DNA from: JBBSDP01 sp963754335
GTDB taxonomy: Bacteria > Planctomycetota > Phycisphaerae > Tepidisphaerales > Tepidisphaeraceae
NCBI GenBank assembly: GCA_963754335.1
Contig: CAVWFQ010000008.1
Location: 1 to 64,000, forward strand
Direction of reading: 5' to 3'
Length of the DNA stretch: 64,000 bases
Below are positions 63,906 to 64,000 of this stretch, in pieces; position 1 is the stretch's first letter, and each line of letters starts with the position of its first letter. The notes beneath the pieces are model-generated. The model ran no database searches. It was not told where the DNA came from and saw only the letters and a program-made list of their open reading frames with translations. The translations under genes and the position numbers were made by a program.

Positions 63906-64000
63906 TGCGTGTTCGCTGAGCGCCAACCAGCGTTCCTCTTCGAAGGACCGATAATCCTTGCTCTTTTCTGCGAAAACGGGTCACGCGCATTTTCTGCCGC

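Noticed and set aside
63577..63990. Minus-strand ORF at the right edge
   Set aside because: It overlaps the + gene at 63189 and has Arg-rich composition. A short stretch near 63906-63960 (FAEKSKDYRSFEEERWLAL) could be the end of an off-window gene, but the evidence is too weak to call.

Overview
This window looks like a chromosomal segment of a planctomycete, most likely from the Phycisphaerae/Tepidisphaera side. The evidence is two exported proteins with an N-terminal LEPRxLL-type motif, two PEP-CTERM-tailed proteins, several short zinc-ribbon membrane proteins of planctomycete type, a didermic envelope gene set (lpxD, kdsB, an lptB-like ATPase, beta-barrel porins, mltA) and moderately high GC. 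The lineage is inferred from gene content; there is no rRNA gene in the window to test it.

Layout. 0-2 kb: the right part of an IS21-family element (istA 3' end, istB, right terminal repeats) that cuts into a small ORF. 2-7 kb: a diguanylate cyclase, a soluble transhydrogenase, a MazE-like antitoxin with an unknown partner, and a secreted PQQ-type beta-propeller. 7-13 kb: a LEPRxLL surface protein with five Ig-like repeats, an L-arabinokinase-like GHMP kinase next to an inositol-monophosphatase-fold protein, and a second LEPRxLL protein. 13-22 kb: small exported proteins and lipoproteins, an amidohydrolase, PEP-CTERM proteins, and a porin/lipoprotein/FecR-domain group. 22-31 kb: a CHASE2 adenylate cyclase, a tyrosine phosphatase in an overlapping gene string, an ADP-ribosylglycohydrolase and a GAF-PP2C phosphatase. 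31-41 kb: nadA, a porin, metF, an RRM RNA-binding protein, a DUF488 protein, a UvrD/PcrA helicase and a cold-shock protein. 41-49 kb: a DnaA-box cluster, an lptB-like ATPase fused to a phytanoyl-CoA-dioxygenase domain, an ABC-F ATPase, lpxD and mltA. 49-64 kb: a thioredoxin-fold DUF255 protein, lipA, ruvA-ruvB, a PII protein, a double cupin, DUF4058, a Vps4-like AAA ATPase, pyrG and kdsB.

Two genome-scale signals run through the window. First, about twenty single-base frameshifts interrupt otherwise well-conserved genes, including housekeeping ones (uvrD/pcrA, lipA, sthA). The most economical reading is indel error in the assembly, so I give whole-gene spans. Second, the intergenic spaces are filled with repeats: GTAG/GTGG-headed hairpins in inverted pairs (REP/BIME-like), a 70-bp tandem palindrome, and short 6-8-base tandem repeats arranged as inverted arms. 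Several supply the stop codon of the adjacent gene, and one pair lies inside nadA in frame.

The strongest candidates for something new are these repeat families (notably the GTAG element sitting on the stop codons of three genes), the LptB-dioxygenase fusion and the bacterial Vps4-like ATPase with a probable MIT-like N-terminus.
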